64,000 nucleotides of DNA, from the NCBI GenBank assembly GCA_018061265.1, contig JAGOUM010000009.1, positions 1 through 64,000 of the forward strand, given 5' to 3'. Below the pieces are notes generated by a model. The model had not been told where the DNA came from. It did not search any database and saw only the letters and a list, made by a program, of their open reading frames with translations. This DNA comes from Rhodoferax sp. GTDB taxonomy: Bacteria > Pseudomonadota > Gammaproteobacteria > Burkholderiales > Burkholderiaceae_C. Below are positions 34,572-44,706 of this stretch, piece after piece (position 1 is the stretch's first letter; every line of letters starts with the position of its first letter). The position numbers were made by a program, and so were the translations under genes.

Positions 34572-36038
34572 TCATACCAACCCTTGCTGGCCCGGGCAGA
34601 CCTGGCGATAAAGTTCGACATAACGCGCTGCGGCGTTGGCCCAACCCAAGGGCTGGCGCATCGCTCTGGCCCGCACCGCGCGCCATTCGGACTTGCGTGC
34701 ATACAGGGCAAACACCCGCCGCACTGCACGCAACAGACTGGGTGTCTCAAAATGATGGAAAACAAACCCGTTGGCGGTTTCACCCGCCAGATCTTCCAGA
34801 GTGCAATCAACCACCGTATCGGCCAGACCGCCGACATAATGAACCAACGGCAGGCTGCCGTAGCGCAAACCATACATCTGGGTCAGACCACAAGGCTCAA
34901 AACGGGACGGTACCAAAGTCACGTCGGTCGCAGCAAAAATGCGATGGGCATACGACTCGTCGTACCCGATGTGAACCGAGACCGACTGCGGATGCGCCGC
35001 GGCGCGCTCCCGAAACGCCGCCTCTAGCGCAGCGTCTCCGGCACCTAACAGGACCAGTTGCCCACCTTGGGCCAGCAAGGCATCCAATGCCGCCAGCACC
35101 AGATGTAACCCCTTCTGTTCGGTCAGCCGACTGACCACACCAAACAAGGGCAAGTCGGACTGCACAGTCAGCCCGAGTTCTTGCTGCAACACGGTTTTAC
35201 AACGCGCTTTGCCTGCCGTTTTGTCGGCATCAAAACCATAGGCAATTGCCGGATCGGTTGCCGGATTCCACACATCCTCATCAATGCCGTTGAGTACACC
35301 TGTAAGATCGTGTGACCTTGACCTCAACAGTCCATCCAGGCCACAGCCTTGCTCGGCGGTTTGAATCTCCCGGGCATAGGTCGGGCTGACCGTGGTAATG
35401 TGATCCGCATAAAAGAGGCCGGCTTTCATGAAAGACAGCTGACCATGAAACTCCAACCCATCAACCGAAAAAGCCGACGCTGGCAAACCCAGCTCAAAAA
35501 AGTGCCGCGGTGCAAACAAGCCCTGATAGGCCAGGTTGTGCACGGTATAAACACTGGCCACATACAACTGCTGCGCCGAGGTGAATGCCATATAGGCACT
35601 GGTCAGGGCCGCGTGCCAGTCGTGGCTGTGCACCACCTCCGGCTGCCATTGATGGTCCAGTCCGTTGGCAAGCCTGGCACCTACCCACCCCAGCAAGGCA
35701 AAGCGACGGTAATTGTCCGCATAAGGTTTGCGCTGCGCGTCTTCATAAGGGGAGCCATGGCGCCAGTACAGCGCTGGCGCGTCAATCACGTAGGCCATCA
35801 CCCCCAGACTTTCCAGCCAGCCCTGTCGCACCGTAACCCGTTCACCCCAGGGGGCATGCAAATCTGACAATACGCTGCTGTTTTTCAAGTCAGCCATGAT
35901 GGCGGAGAAACCTGGCAACAAGACCCGTGCATCACAACCCGCCCGCTGCAAAGCTGCGGGCAGTGCACCGGCAATATCGGCCAGCCCTCCGGTTTTGAGA
36001 AGTGGAAAAATTTCCGCGCTGACCTGCAGTACTTTCAT
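34572..36038 (-). CDS. glgA: Glycogen synthase (ADP-glucose)
   Basis: Adds glucose from ADP-glucose to growing alpha-1,4 chains. The 488-residue GT5 enzyme begins MKVLQVSAEIFPLLKTGGLADI, in which KTGGL binds ADP-glucose. The second conserved region near the C terminus reads VPSRFEPCGLTQMYGLRYG. A GGAAAG ribosome site precedes the ATG. It is 18 bp after glgC and 40 bp before malQ, consistent with a pgm-glgC-glgA-malQ operon. Confidence 0.97.
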   Translation of the reverse strand: MKVLQVSAEIFPLLKTGGLADIAGALPAALQRAGCDARVLLPGFSAIMADLKNSSVLSDLHAPWGERVTVRQGWLESLGVMAYVIDAPALYWRHGSPYEDAQRKPYADNYRRFALLGWVGARLANGLDHQWQPEVVHSHDWHAALTSAYMAFTSAQQLYVASVYTVHNLAYQGLFAPRHFFELGLPASAFSVDGLEFHGQLSFMKAGLFYADHITTVSPTYAREIQTAEQGCGLDGLLRSRSHDLTGVLNGIDEDVWNPATDPAIAYGFDADKTAGKARCKTVLQQELGLTVQSDLPLFGVVSRLTEQKGLHLVLAALDALLAQGGQLVLLGAGDAALEAAFRERAAAHPQSVSVHIGYDESYAHRIFAATDVTLVPSRFEPCGLTQMYGLRYGSLPLVHYVGGLADTVVDCTLEDLAGETANGFVFHHFETPSLLRAVRRVFALYARKSEWRAVRARAMRQPLGWANAAARYVELYRQVCPGQQGLV

Positions 36039-36056
36039 GAGCTTTCCGTTTGTCGG

Positions 36057-37328
36057 TTACTGCAACTTGGCCAGCATGTCGCGCGTGATCAGCACCACAC
36101 CGCCCTCTGTGCGTTCAAAGCGCTCGGCGTCCAGCACCGGGTCTTCTCCAACGACCAGCCCCTCAGGCACCACACAGCCACGGTCAACCACCACGCGGGA
36201 CAATCGACAATGCCGGTTGATGGTGACATCTGGCAACAAGACGGCCTGCTCAATGCGGCAGAACGAGTGCACCCGCACCTCCGAAAACAAGACCGAATGC
36301 GCGACATAGGAGCCTGAGACGATACATCCACCCGACACCAGCGTATTCACCGCCACCCCATTCTGGCCGATGGTGTCGGGTACAAATTTGGCGGGCGGCA
36401 ACTGGCGTTGGTAGGTCCAGATCGGCCATTCGGTATCGTAAATATCCAGTTCAGGCACTGTGGACGCCAAATCCAGGTTGGCCGACCAAAAAGCGTCGAT
36501 CGTGCCAACGTCGCGCCAGTAAGGTTCGGCCTCAGGGATGCGCGAAACACACGATAGTCCAAATGGATGCGCCAGCGCCCGCCCTTCGGACACCGCCCGC
36601 GGAATCACGTTTTTGCCAAAATCGTGTTCCGAGTCCGGGTTGGCCAGATCTTCCTCAAGCAGTTGATAAAGGTAATCTGCATTAAAGACATAAATTCCCA
36701 TGCTTGCGAGTGATACCGCGTCGTTGCCCGGCATGGCGGGCGGATTGGCAGGTTTTTCCACAAACGCCGTGATGTTGCGCTCGTCGTCAATGGCCATCAC
36801 CCCAAAGGCGCTTGCCTCGGCACGCGGCACCTCAATACACCCCACGGTGCAACCGGCGCCATGTACGGCGTGGTCCTTGAGCATGATGGAATAGTCCATC
36901 TTGTAAATATGGTCTCCGGCCAGAATGACGATGTACTCGGGGTTGCTGGACTGAATGATGTCCATGTTCTGGAATATGGCGTCAGCCGTGCCGCGGTACC
37001 AGTGCTCTTCGCCTGCGCGCTGCTGCGCGGGCAAGAGATCCACCATTTCATTGAGTTCAGCACGCAGGAAACTCCAGCCGCGCTGCAGGTGGCGCATCAG
37101 CGAATGTGATTTGTATTGCGTCACCACGGCCATGCGTCGGATACCGGAGTTCAGGCAGTTGGACAGGGCAAAGTCGATGATCCGGAACTTGCCGCCAAAA
37201 TAGACCGCCGGCTTGGCTCGGGTGTCGGTCAACTGCTTGAGGCGACTGCCACGACCGCCCGCAAGCACCAGAGCCACAGTATGGCGAACCAGTTGGTGAG
37301 TGGTGGGTGTTTTTTCGATAACGTGCAT
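36057..37328 (-). CDS. glgC: Glucose-1-phosphate adenylyltransferase
   Basis: Makes ADP-glucose from glucose-1-phosphate and ATP, the controlled step of bacterial glycogen synthesis. The 423 residues include [37 protein letters not shown], the catalytic [13 protein letters not shown] Asp, AFVEKP and the C-terminal beta-helix. A GAGGAGA ribosome site sits before the ATG. It lies between pgm, which makes its substrate, and glgA, which uses its product. Confidence 0.97.
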   Translation of the reverse strand: MHVIEKTPTTHQLVRHTVALVLAGGRGSRLKQLTDTRAKPAVYFGGKFRIIDFALSNCLNSGIRRMAVVTQYKSHSLMRHLQRGWSFLRAELNEMVDLLPAQQRAGEEHWYRGTADAIFQNMDIIQSSNPEYIVILAGDHIYKMDYSIMLKDHAVHGAGCTVGCIEVPRAEASAFGVMAIDDERNITAFVEKPANPPAMPGNDAVSLASMGIYVFNADYLYQLLEEDLANPDSEHDFGKNVIPRAVSEGRALAHPFGLSCVSRIPEAEPYWRDVGTIDAFWSANLDLASTVPELDIYDTEWPIWTYQRQLPPAKFVPDTIGQNGVAVNTLVSGGCIVSGSYVAHSVLFSEVRVHSFCRIEQAVLLPDVTINRHCRLSRVVVDRGCVVPEGLVVGEDPVLDAERFERTEGGVVLITRDMLAKLQ

Positions 37329-37402
37329 GGTAAGTCTCCTCTATTGGCCACAATGAATATTTGAGTGGGTAACCCGAATCACACCGAACGGTTGCTGTGT
37401 GT

Positions 37403-39091
<1,689 letters not shown>

Positions 39092-39214
39092 TTAGCACCA
39101 ATCAAGCACCAAGAACCGTTAACCTGACCCATTAAAATGCTTGGATGCCGCATTATTGACCTAGCTCAATAAAACCCGGTCCACCCATACCTGCATTTCG
39201 ACCGCACTGCGCTT

Positions 39215-40876
39215 GTGCCCACCCCTCGACCTGAAACGCCCCTCGTGACCTACGCTTTCGAAACCCGCCGCCGCCGCACCTTTGCGATCATTTCCCACCC
39301 CGACGCGGGCAAGACCACACTCACTGAAAAGCTGTTGCTGTTCTCAGGTGCCATCCAGATCGCCGGGTCCGTCAAAGCGCGTAAAGCCACCCGCCACGCC
39401 ACCAGCGACTGGATGGAGATCGAAAAGCAGCGCGGTATCTCGGTGGCATCCAGCGTGATGCAGATGGTCTACCGCGACCACGTCATCAACCTGCTCGACA
39501 CCCCCGGGCACAAAGACTTTTCCGAAGACACCTACCGCGTGCTCACCGCGGTTGATTCAGCGCTGATGGTGATTGACGCGGCCAACGGTGTTGAGTCGCA
39601 AACCCGCCGCCTGATCGAAGTCTGCCGCCAGCGCGACACCCCCATCATCACCTTTGTCAACAAGATGGACCGTGAGGTGCGTGACCCGCTCGACATCCTC
39701 GACGAAGTGGAGCGCGAACTGGGGATGCCCTGCGTGCCCATGACCTGGCCAGTCGGTCAAGGCAAGACCTTTGGCGGCATCATCAACCTGCGCACCCGCG
39801 CCATGACGGTGTTCGAGTCGGGTAGCGAACGCCGTCCGCAGGACTTTGAGTCGATCCCCGTCACTGACACCGATGCCCTGACAAAACGCTTTGGTTTCGA
39901 AATTGACGCCGCCTTTGAAAGCATGGAACTGGCTACCGGTGCCTCTCCCACATTCGATGCCGAAGCCTTTCTGGCCGGCAAACAAACTCCGGTGTTTTTT
40001 GGCTCGGGTGTCAACAACTTTGGTGTCATGGAAGTGCTGGACGCGCTGATTGACCTGGCCCCGTCGCCGGGTGCGCGCACCAGTTCCTTCATCGTCAACA
40101 AACAACCGGTCATCAAACAGGTGCAGCCCGAGGACGAGCCTTTCAGCGGCGTGGTGTTCAAGGTCCAGGCCAACATGGACGCCAACCACCGCGACCGCAT
40201 CGCCTTTGTGCGCATGGCCAGCGGTAAATACACCCCGGGCATGAAGCTCAAAGTCATGCGCACCGCCAAAGAGTTGCGCCCAACCAGTGTGGTCACCTTC
40301 ATGAGCCAGCGCCGCGAGGCCGTCGAAGAAGCCTACGCCGGCGACATTGTGGGCTTTACCACCCACGGCGGGGTGCAATTGGGCGACACCATCACCGACG
40401 GTTCGGTCAACCTGCTGTTTACCGGCCTGCCGTTCTTTGCCCCTGAGATGTTCATGACCGTGGTGCTGAAAAACCCGCTGCGTACCAAACAGTTGCAACA
40501 AGGCCTGGCGCAGCTCGGCGAAGAAGGTGCGATTCAGGTGTTTCGCCCTGAAATGGGTGGCAACATGCTGCTCGGCGCCGTGGGCCAATTGCAGTTTGAA
40601 GTGGTGCAGCACCGCCTCAAAGGCGAATACGACGCTGACATCCGTCTGGAAAGCAGCCAGTACACCGGCGCACGCTGGATCACTGCCGACACGCCACAAG
40701 AACTCAAAGACTTTGTGCACGCCTACCCGCAGCGCATGGCGCGCGACGCCGCTGACACCCTGGCCTACCTGTGCACCAGCCCGTATGACGTGCGGCTGGC
40801 GCAAGAGCGTTTTCCCAAAATTCACTTCCACCCACTGCGCGAACATGCCGGGCTGGCCCTGCAGAGCGCTGGCTAA
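39215..40876 (+). CDS. prfC: Peptide chain release factor 3
   Basis: A GTPase of 553 residues that recycles class-I release factors from the ribosome after termination. G-motifs are SHPDAGKTTLTEKLL (G1), RGISV (G2), LDTPGHKDFSEDTYR (G3) and NKMDRE (G4), followed by the EF-Tu-like domain 2 and the RF3-specific C-terminal domain. The start is GTG, either at 39215 or ten codons later at 39245, where VTYAFETRRRRTF matches the usual beginning of RF3 more closely. It is divergent from pgm by 160 bp. Confidence 0.96.
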   Translation: MPTPRPETPLVTYAFETRRRRTFAIISHPDAGKTTLTEKLLLFSGAIQIAGSVKARKATRHATSDWMEIEKQRGISVASSVMQMVYRDHVINLLDTPGHKDFSEDTYRVLTAVDSALMVIDAANGVESQTRRLIEVCRQRDTPIITFVNKMDREVRDPLDILDEVERELGMPCVPMTWPVGQGKTFGGIINLRTRAMTVFESGSERRPQDFESIPVTDTDALTKRFGFEIDAAFESMELATGASPTFDAEAFLAGKQTPVFFGSGVNNFGVMEVLDALIDLAPSPGARTSSFIVNKQPVIKQVQPEDEPFSGVVFKVQANMDANHRDRIAFVRMASGKYTPGMKLKVMRTAKELRPTSVVTFMSQRREAVEEAYAGDIVGFTTHGGVQLGDTITDGSVNLLFTGLPFFAPEMFMTVVLKNPLRTKQLQQGLAQLGEEGAIQVFRPEMGGNMLLGAVGQLQFEVVQHRLKGEYDADIRLESSQYTGARWITADTPQELKDFVHAYPQRMARDAADTLAYLCTSPYDVRLAQERFPKIHFHPLREHAGLALQSAG

Positions 40877-40965
40877 GCGGGTGCTTGCCCAACAGCCACT
40901 CCAGCCCCAGCTGCCTTCGCGGGTGCGTCAACCTGTGCGCACGTTCTCGACCCCTGGCACCTTGA

Positions 40966-42048
40966 ATGGTTGAAAAAAACAACTGGATTCAGGTGCTGCG
41001 GGGCATTGCAGCACTGATGGTCGTTTTTTTTCATTTAGGCGACTATTGGGCTCTGGTTCCTGAGCTTCAGTTCACAAAGATGCTGACACGCTGGGGTTTT
41101 GCCGGTGTCGACATATTTTTTGTTCTCAGTGGCTACGTGGTCTACCAGTCCGCCGACAAGTCGCAGTTTGGCGCACGCCATTTTCTGATCCGCCGGGCCA
41201 TGCGCATCTATCTGGGCTATTGGCCGGTATTGCTCACACTGGTTTTGTTGGGTTTGTTTGGCCTGACTTACCCATCTGAACACAAAAACGTTTCCAGCAT
41301 CTTGCTGCTGGAGCCTTTTATGTGGAACAACTGGTTGCCAACGGCATGGTCATTGACCTATGAGCTGTATTTCTATCTCTGGGTTGCGATCATCTGCGCG
41401 TTCAAGTGGGTATCACGAAGCATCACACTGCCGATCTTTTTTCTGGCGGTCCTGCTGTGGAACAGCCTGTTCCTCCTGGTTTACCCTGCAGAAGTTTATT
41501 CAGGCAGTCAGGCTCTGCGTTTTCCGATCACTGGTTTGGGGCTTGAATTTCTGGCCGGCGCAGCAATAGCCCACTTCGACAAACGTTACCTTTGGGTGAA
41601 TCGGCTACCCGTTGCCACATTGGCGCTCGGGCTGGTACTGACGGTTGCGGGATTCACCTTGGGCACCTCGTCGGCACAATTCGACACCATCGATATTCTT
41701 CGGTCCGCCAGTTATGGCGTGGCTGCTGTTGGCGCCCTGCTGCTTGTGTTGGGGTTGTCCAGATGCCCGCCCACAGCACCCAAATTCATGGCCAGCATTG
41801 GCGATGCATCCTACAGCCTGTACCTGATTCATCCGGTTCTCTTATGGATGATGGCCGCCTTTCAGTTCCGACACATCGCGCCGGGTGGCAACACGCAGCT
41901 GATCTTTTTTTTGCTGATGCCTGTGGTGATTGTTGTGGCCTCTCTGGTGTGGTTTCGTTGGGTTGAGCAACCGCTGTTTCAGGCCGTCGCCAACGATAAT
42001 CTCGGCCAGCGCTTGCTGCACAGGTGCAAAAACTATTTCGCAAGCTGA
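40966..42048 (+). CDS. Acyltransferase family 3 membrane protein (OafA/YrhL-like)
   Basis: A 360-residue integral membrane protein with about ten predicted segments. The family marks are RGIAALMVVFFHLGDYW with catalytic-type His23, FAGVDIFFVLSGYVVY and RRAMRIYLGYWP, and a late LIHPVLLWMM helix. Such enzymes O-acylate surface polysaccharides, lipid-linked sugars or peptidoglycan. The target is unknown, and no polysaccharide genes are adjacent, although a sugar-nucleotide group lies 19 kb upstream. Base composition is somewhat more AT-rich than in prfC. Confidence 0.85.
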   Translation: MVEKNNWIQVLRGIAALMVVFFHLGDYWALVPELQFTKMLTRWGFAGVDIFFVLSGYVVYQSADKSQFGARHFLIRRAMRIYLGYWPVLLTLVLLGLFGLTYPSEHKNVSSILLLEPFMWNNWLPTAWSLTYELYFYLWVAIICAFKWVSRSITLPIFFLAVLLWNSLFLLVYPAEVYSGSQALRFPITGLGLEFLAGAAIAHFDKRYLWVNRLPVATLALGLVLTVAGFTLGTSSAQFDTIDILRSASYGVAAVGALLLVLGLSRCPPTAPKFMASIGDASYSLYLIHPVLLWMMAAFQFRHIAPGGNTQLIFFLLMPVVIVVASLVWFRWVEQPLFQAVANDNLGQRLLHRCKNYFAS

Positions 42049-42114
42049 GTCCAGGCGATTTTTCCGACCCTGTGGACGTGACCCAGAACTGCAAACCCGT
42101 AAATTCAATTCTTC

Positions 42115-42969
42115 ATGAAACCATTGGCGCAATGGCCGCTGGCGCAGCGGCAAAACATCATTGGTGTGTTCACTGACATCGATGACACGCTGACAACCCA
42201 CCAGGCCATCACCGCGGATGCCTTGCAGGCCTTGCGCGACCTGAAGGCGGCCGGGCTGGCGGTGATTCCGATCACCGGGCGACCCGTAGGCTGGTGTGAG
42301 CCGCACGCGCTGGGTGATAAGGCGCAGGGCATTCCAGCTTGGTCGGTGGATGCGATAGTGGCTGAGAACGGTGGCGTGGCGTTTGTGCCAGAGAATATTG
42401 GTGAAATTGGCTTCCAGCCCATACAGGAAAACAGTAGACAGCTACTAAAGATATACCATTCTGATGCCACTACACGTGCCGCGAACTATGTCCGTATGCA
42501 GCAGGTGGCGCAGATCATCGTGCAGCAAGTACCAGGCAGCACACTCTCCACCGACCACGACGGGCGCGAAACCGACATTGCCATTGACTACAACGAGCTT
42601 GTGCTGCTGCCGCCTGACAAGGTGAAGCAGGTGGTGGCACTGTTTCAGGCACATGGTATGCATGCCACGGTCAGCAGCATTCACATCAACGGCTGGTTTG
42701 GCGAGCACAACAAGCTGGAGGCGGCACGCTGGATGACACGTATCCTGTTTGGCCGCACGCTGGACGACGAGATCGACCGCTGGGTGTACGTGGGTGACTC
42801 CACCAACGACCAGTTGATGTTTGAGCATTTCCCACACAGCGTGGGTGTGGCCAATATCAGCCGGTTTGCCGGGCAGTTGCAACACCTGCCGCGTTACCTT
42901 ACACCCAGCGAACGGGGTGCCGGCTTTGCTGAAGTGGCGCAAGCAATCCTGCAATCACGCGGCGTGTGA
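42115..42969 (+). CDS. HAD-IIB (Cof-type) sugar phosphatase-like protein
   Basis: A 284-residue haloacid-dehalogenase hydrolase with a C2 cap. Motifs: FTDIDDTLTT (I, intact DxD), IPITGRP (II), the Lys in EHNKLEAARW (III) and YVGDSTNDQLMF (IV). Relatives act on sucrose-, trehalose- or mannosylglycerate-phosphates. The segment GEIGFQPIQENSRQLLK is encoded by an AT-rich patch that matches a 50-bp repeat seen elsewhere. Its stop overlaps the MFS gene by 4 bp, so the two are coupled. Confidence 0.85.
   Translation: MKPLAQWPLAQRQNIIGVFTDIDDTLTTHQAITADALQALRDLKAAGLAVIPITGRPVGWCEPHALGDKAQGIPAWSVDAIVAENGGVAFVPENIGEIGFQPIQENSRQLLKIYHSDATTRAANYVRMQQVAQIIVQQVPGSTLSTDHDGRETDIAIDYNELVLLPPDKVKQVVALFQAHGMHATVSSIHINGWFGEHNKLEAARWMTRILFGRTLDDEIDRWVYVGDSTNDQLMFEHFPHSVGVANISRFAGQLQHLPRYLTPSERGAGFAEVAQAILQSRGV
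42400..42449 (-). repeat. Copy of the 50-bp palindromic element inside the HAD phosphatase gene
   Basis: On the minus strand (antisense to the gene): TTTAGTAGCTG, 23 bp ending in ATGGGCT, then GGAAGCCAATTTCACC. The first 11 bases are identical to the tlyA copy and the overall length is the same with no gaps. The patch is AT-richer than the flanking coding sequence. The inner palindrome is worn. Confidence 0.45.
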
Positions 42970-44159
42970 ATTCGTTAAGCCGATCACTGGGGGATCATGC
43001 TGCTGGTTCGGTACGCGGACTGGCGGCGGTGTTTGGCTCCACGCTGTTTCAGCTCTCGGGCATCTTCATGCTCAGCCCGTTGCTGCTTTTGATGCTCAAA
43101 AGGGCCGGTGTTTCCTCCAGCGTGGCCGGGCTGTTTGCCGCCACCACTTGGCTGGGCATCTTTGTGATGACCCCTTTTGCCTCACAGCTGACACAAAAAA
43201 TTGGCCGTCGCCAGACGATGTGGCTGGCCTCCACCATGCCGATAATTGCTGCGGCAGGGTTCATGCTGACCGATGTCTTGTGGGTCTGGTTTGTGCTGGA
43301 ACTGCTGGCGGGCATCACCGGTGGCCTGCGCTGGGTGTTGGCCGAGGCGTTTATTGCCGAGTTCGCGCCACCCGGGCAAACCGGGCGTTACATCGGCACC
43401 TACGCCACCATGGTGGGGCTGACCTTTGTGATTGGTCCAAGCCTGCTGGCCTGGGTTGGCACTGACGGCACGATGGCGCTATGGCTGGTGATTGCTCTGC
43501 TGAGTGTAGGGTTGGCCTGGACAGCACTGATCCCCAGACTGCCACCAGCGCACGACCAGCACAGCGCCCATGTTGGACTGCAGGGTCTATGGCAAGCGGT
43601 ACGGGCGCATCCGGTGATCATGCTCGCCGGTTTTATTGGTGGTTTTTTTGAGCTGGGCCTGGCCTCCACTTTGCCACTTTACGGGCTGACTCTGGGTTTG
43701 AGCGCCAGTGCCAGCGCGCTGCTGGTGGCCACCAGTGGCGCGGGTGGCACCCTGGTGGCGCTGCCCTCGGGCATGCTGGCCGACCGCTTTGCCTCACCGA
43801 TTCAAGGGCGTCGCAGCCTGATGCGTGCGTTTACCCTGCTGATCTTGCTGTCGGCGTGCGCCAGCCCCTGGGCAATGACCGCGACCTGGCTGGTCTGGCC
43901 AATGGTCGCCGTCTGGGGCGCCGCCGGTGGTGCGCTGTACACGCTGGCGATGATTGACATTGGCGCACGTGAGAAAGGCATCACCCTGGTCAACAGCACG
44001 GCGGTGCTGGTACTCACCTACACACTGGGTGGGCTGGTGGCCTCGGCCAGTTCTGGTGCGCTGATAGATCTGTCTCCCACCTTTGGATTTCCAGTTCTGG
44101 TGCTGGGCGTGGCTGGCTTGGGGCTGCTGGCATTGATGTGGCAGCGCCGTCGAACCTGA
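42966..44159 (+). CDS. Major facilitator superfamily transporter
   Basis: A 397-residue inner-membrane protein with 12 predicted segments and MFS loop motifs KIGRRQTMW between helices 2 and 3 and GMLADRF in the second half. The overall pattern (TTWLGIFVMTPFASQL, RWVLAEAFIAEFAPPGQTGR) resembles the YcaD-like branch. The substrate cannot be read from sequence. It starts with GTG overlapping the HAD stop by 4 bp, suggesting the two proteins work on related compounds. Confidence 0.88.
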   Translation: MNSLSRSLGDHAAGSVRGLAAVFGSTLFQLSGIFMLSPLLLLMLKRAGVSSSVAGLFAATTWLGIFVMTPFASQLTQKIGRRQTMWLASTMPIIAAAGFMLTDVLWVWFVLELLAGITGGLRWVLAEAFIAEFAPPGQTGRYIGTYATMVGLTFVIGPSLLAWVGTDGTMALWLVIALLSVGLAWTALIPRLPPAHDQHSAHVGLQGLWQAVRAHPVIMLAGFIGGFFELGLASTLPLYGLTLGLSASASALLVATSGAGGTLVALPSGMLADRFASPIQGRRSLMRAFTLLILLSACASPWAMTATWLVWPMVAVWGAAGGALYTLAMIDIGAREKGITLVNSTAVLVLTYTLGGLVASASSGALIDLSPTFGFPVLVLGVAGLGLLALMWQRRRT

Positions 44160-44222
44160 AAACAACGTTACAGTGCTTGCCGATCCGACCTGGTTCCATT
44201 TCTATTGCAAAGCCCGACCCCG

Positions 44223-44690
44223 ATGTTTTTTGCCACCGACCTCGACACCGTCACCCACGGCATTCAGCTGGCCGTGGCACCTGTCTTTCTTCTGACTGCC
44301 GTGGCCGGCATGATTGGGTCGGTGGCCGGTCGACTGGCACGTATCATTGACCGCGCCCGTGTGCTTGAAGACCGTATTGACGCCGCGCCAGCCAGCGATC
44401 CGATGTTGTATGCGTTCAAAGAGCTCAAGCAGTTGCGCCAGCGCGGCGCACTGGTCAATTTCTGCATCGCGCTGCTGACCTTTTGCGCCATCATGATTGG
44501 TTTGACCATCGTCACGCTGTTCTTGAGCGAGACCACCCAAGTCGAGATGTTTCGCCTCGCCACCGTGCTGTTTCTGGCCGGCGTGAGTTTTTTTCTGTTG
44601 GCGCTGCTATGCTTTCTTGCCGAGACCCTGATTGCGACCCGCATGCTTAAGTTTGGACGCAACATCAGACCATCCAACAACCAGACGTAG
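44223..44690 (+). CDS. DUF2721 family membrane protein
   Basis: A 155-residue protein with three predicted membrane segments (about 15-38, 80-102, 112-135). A short soluble stretch between the first two carries the charged RIIDRARVLEDRI motif typical of DUF2721. Function of the family is unknown. The ATG at 44223 is preferred over an in-frame TTG at 44205; neither has a clear ribosome site. It lies 16 bp before the first DUF294 gene and is probably co-transcribed with it. Confidence 0.8.
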   Translation: MFFATDLDTVTHGIQLAVAPVFLLTAVAGMIGSVAGRLARIIDRARVLEDRIDAAPASDPMLYAFKELKQLRQRGALVNFCIALLTFCAIMIGLTIVTLFLSETTQVEMFRLATVLFLAGVSFFLLALLCFLAETLIATRMLKFGRNIRPSNNQT

Positions 44691-44706
44691 ACCACGCCCG
44701 CGACCC

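Noticed and set aside
34532-34873. N-terminal extension of malQ into glgA
   Set aside because: The frame is open upstream, but the residues are Cys/Trp/Arg-rich, overlap glgA, and do not resemble GH77 proteins.
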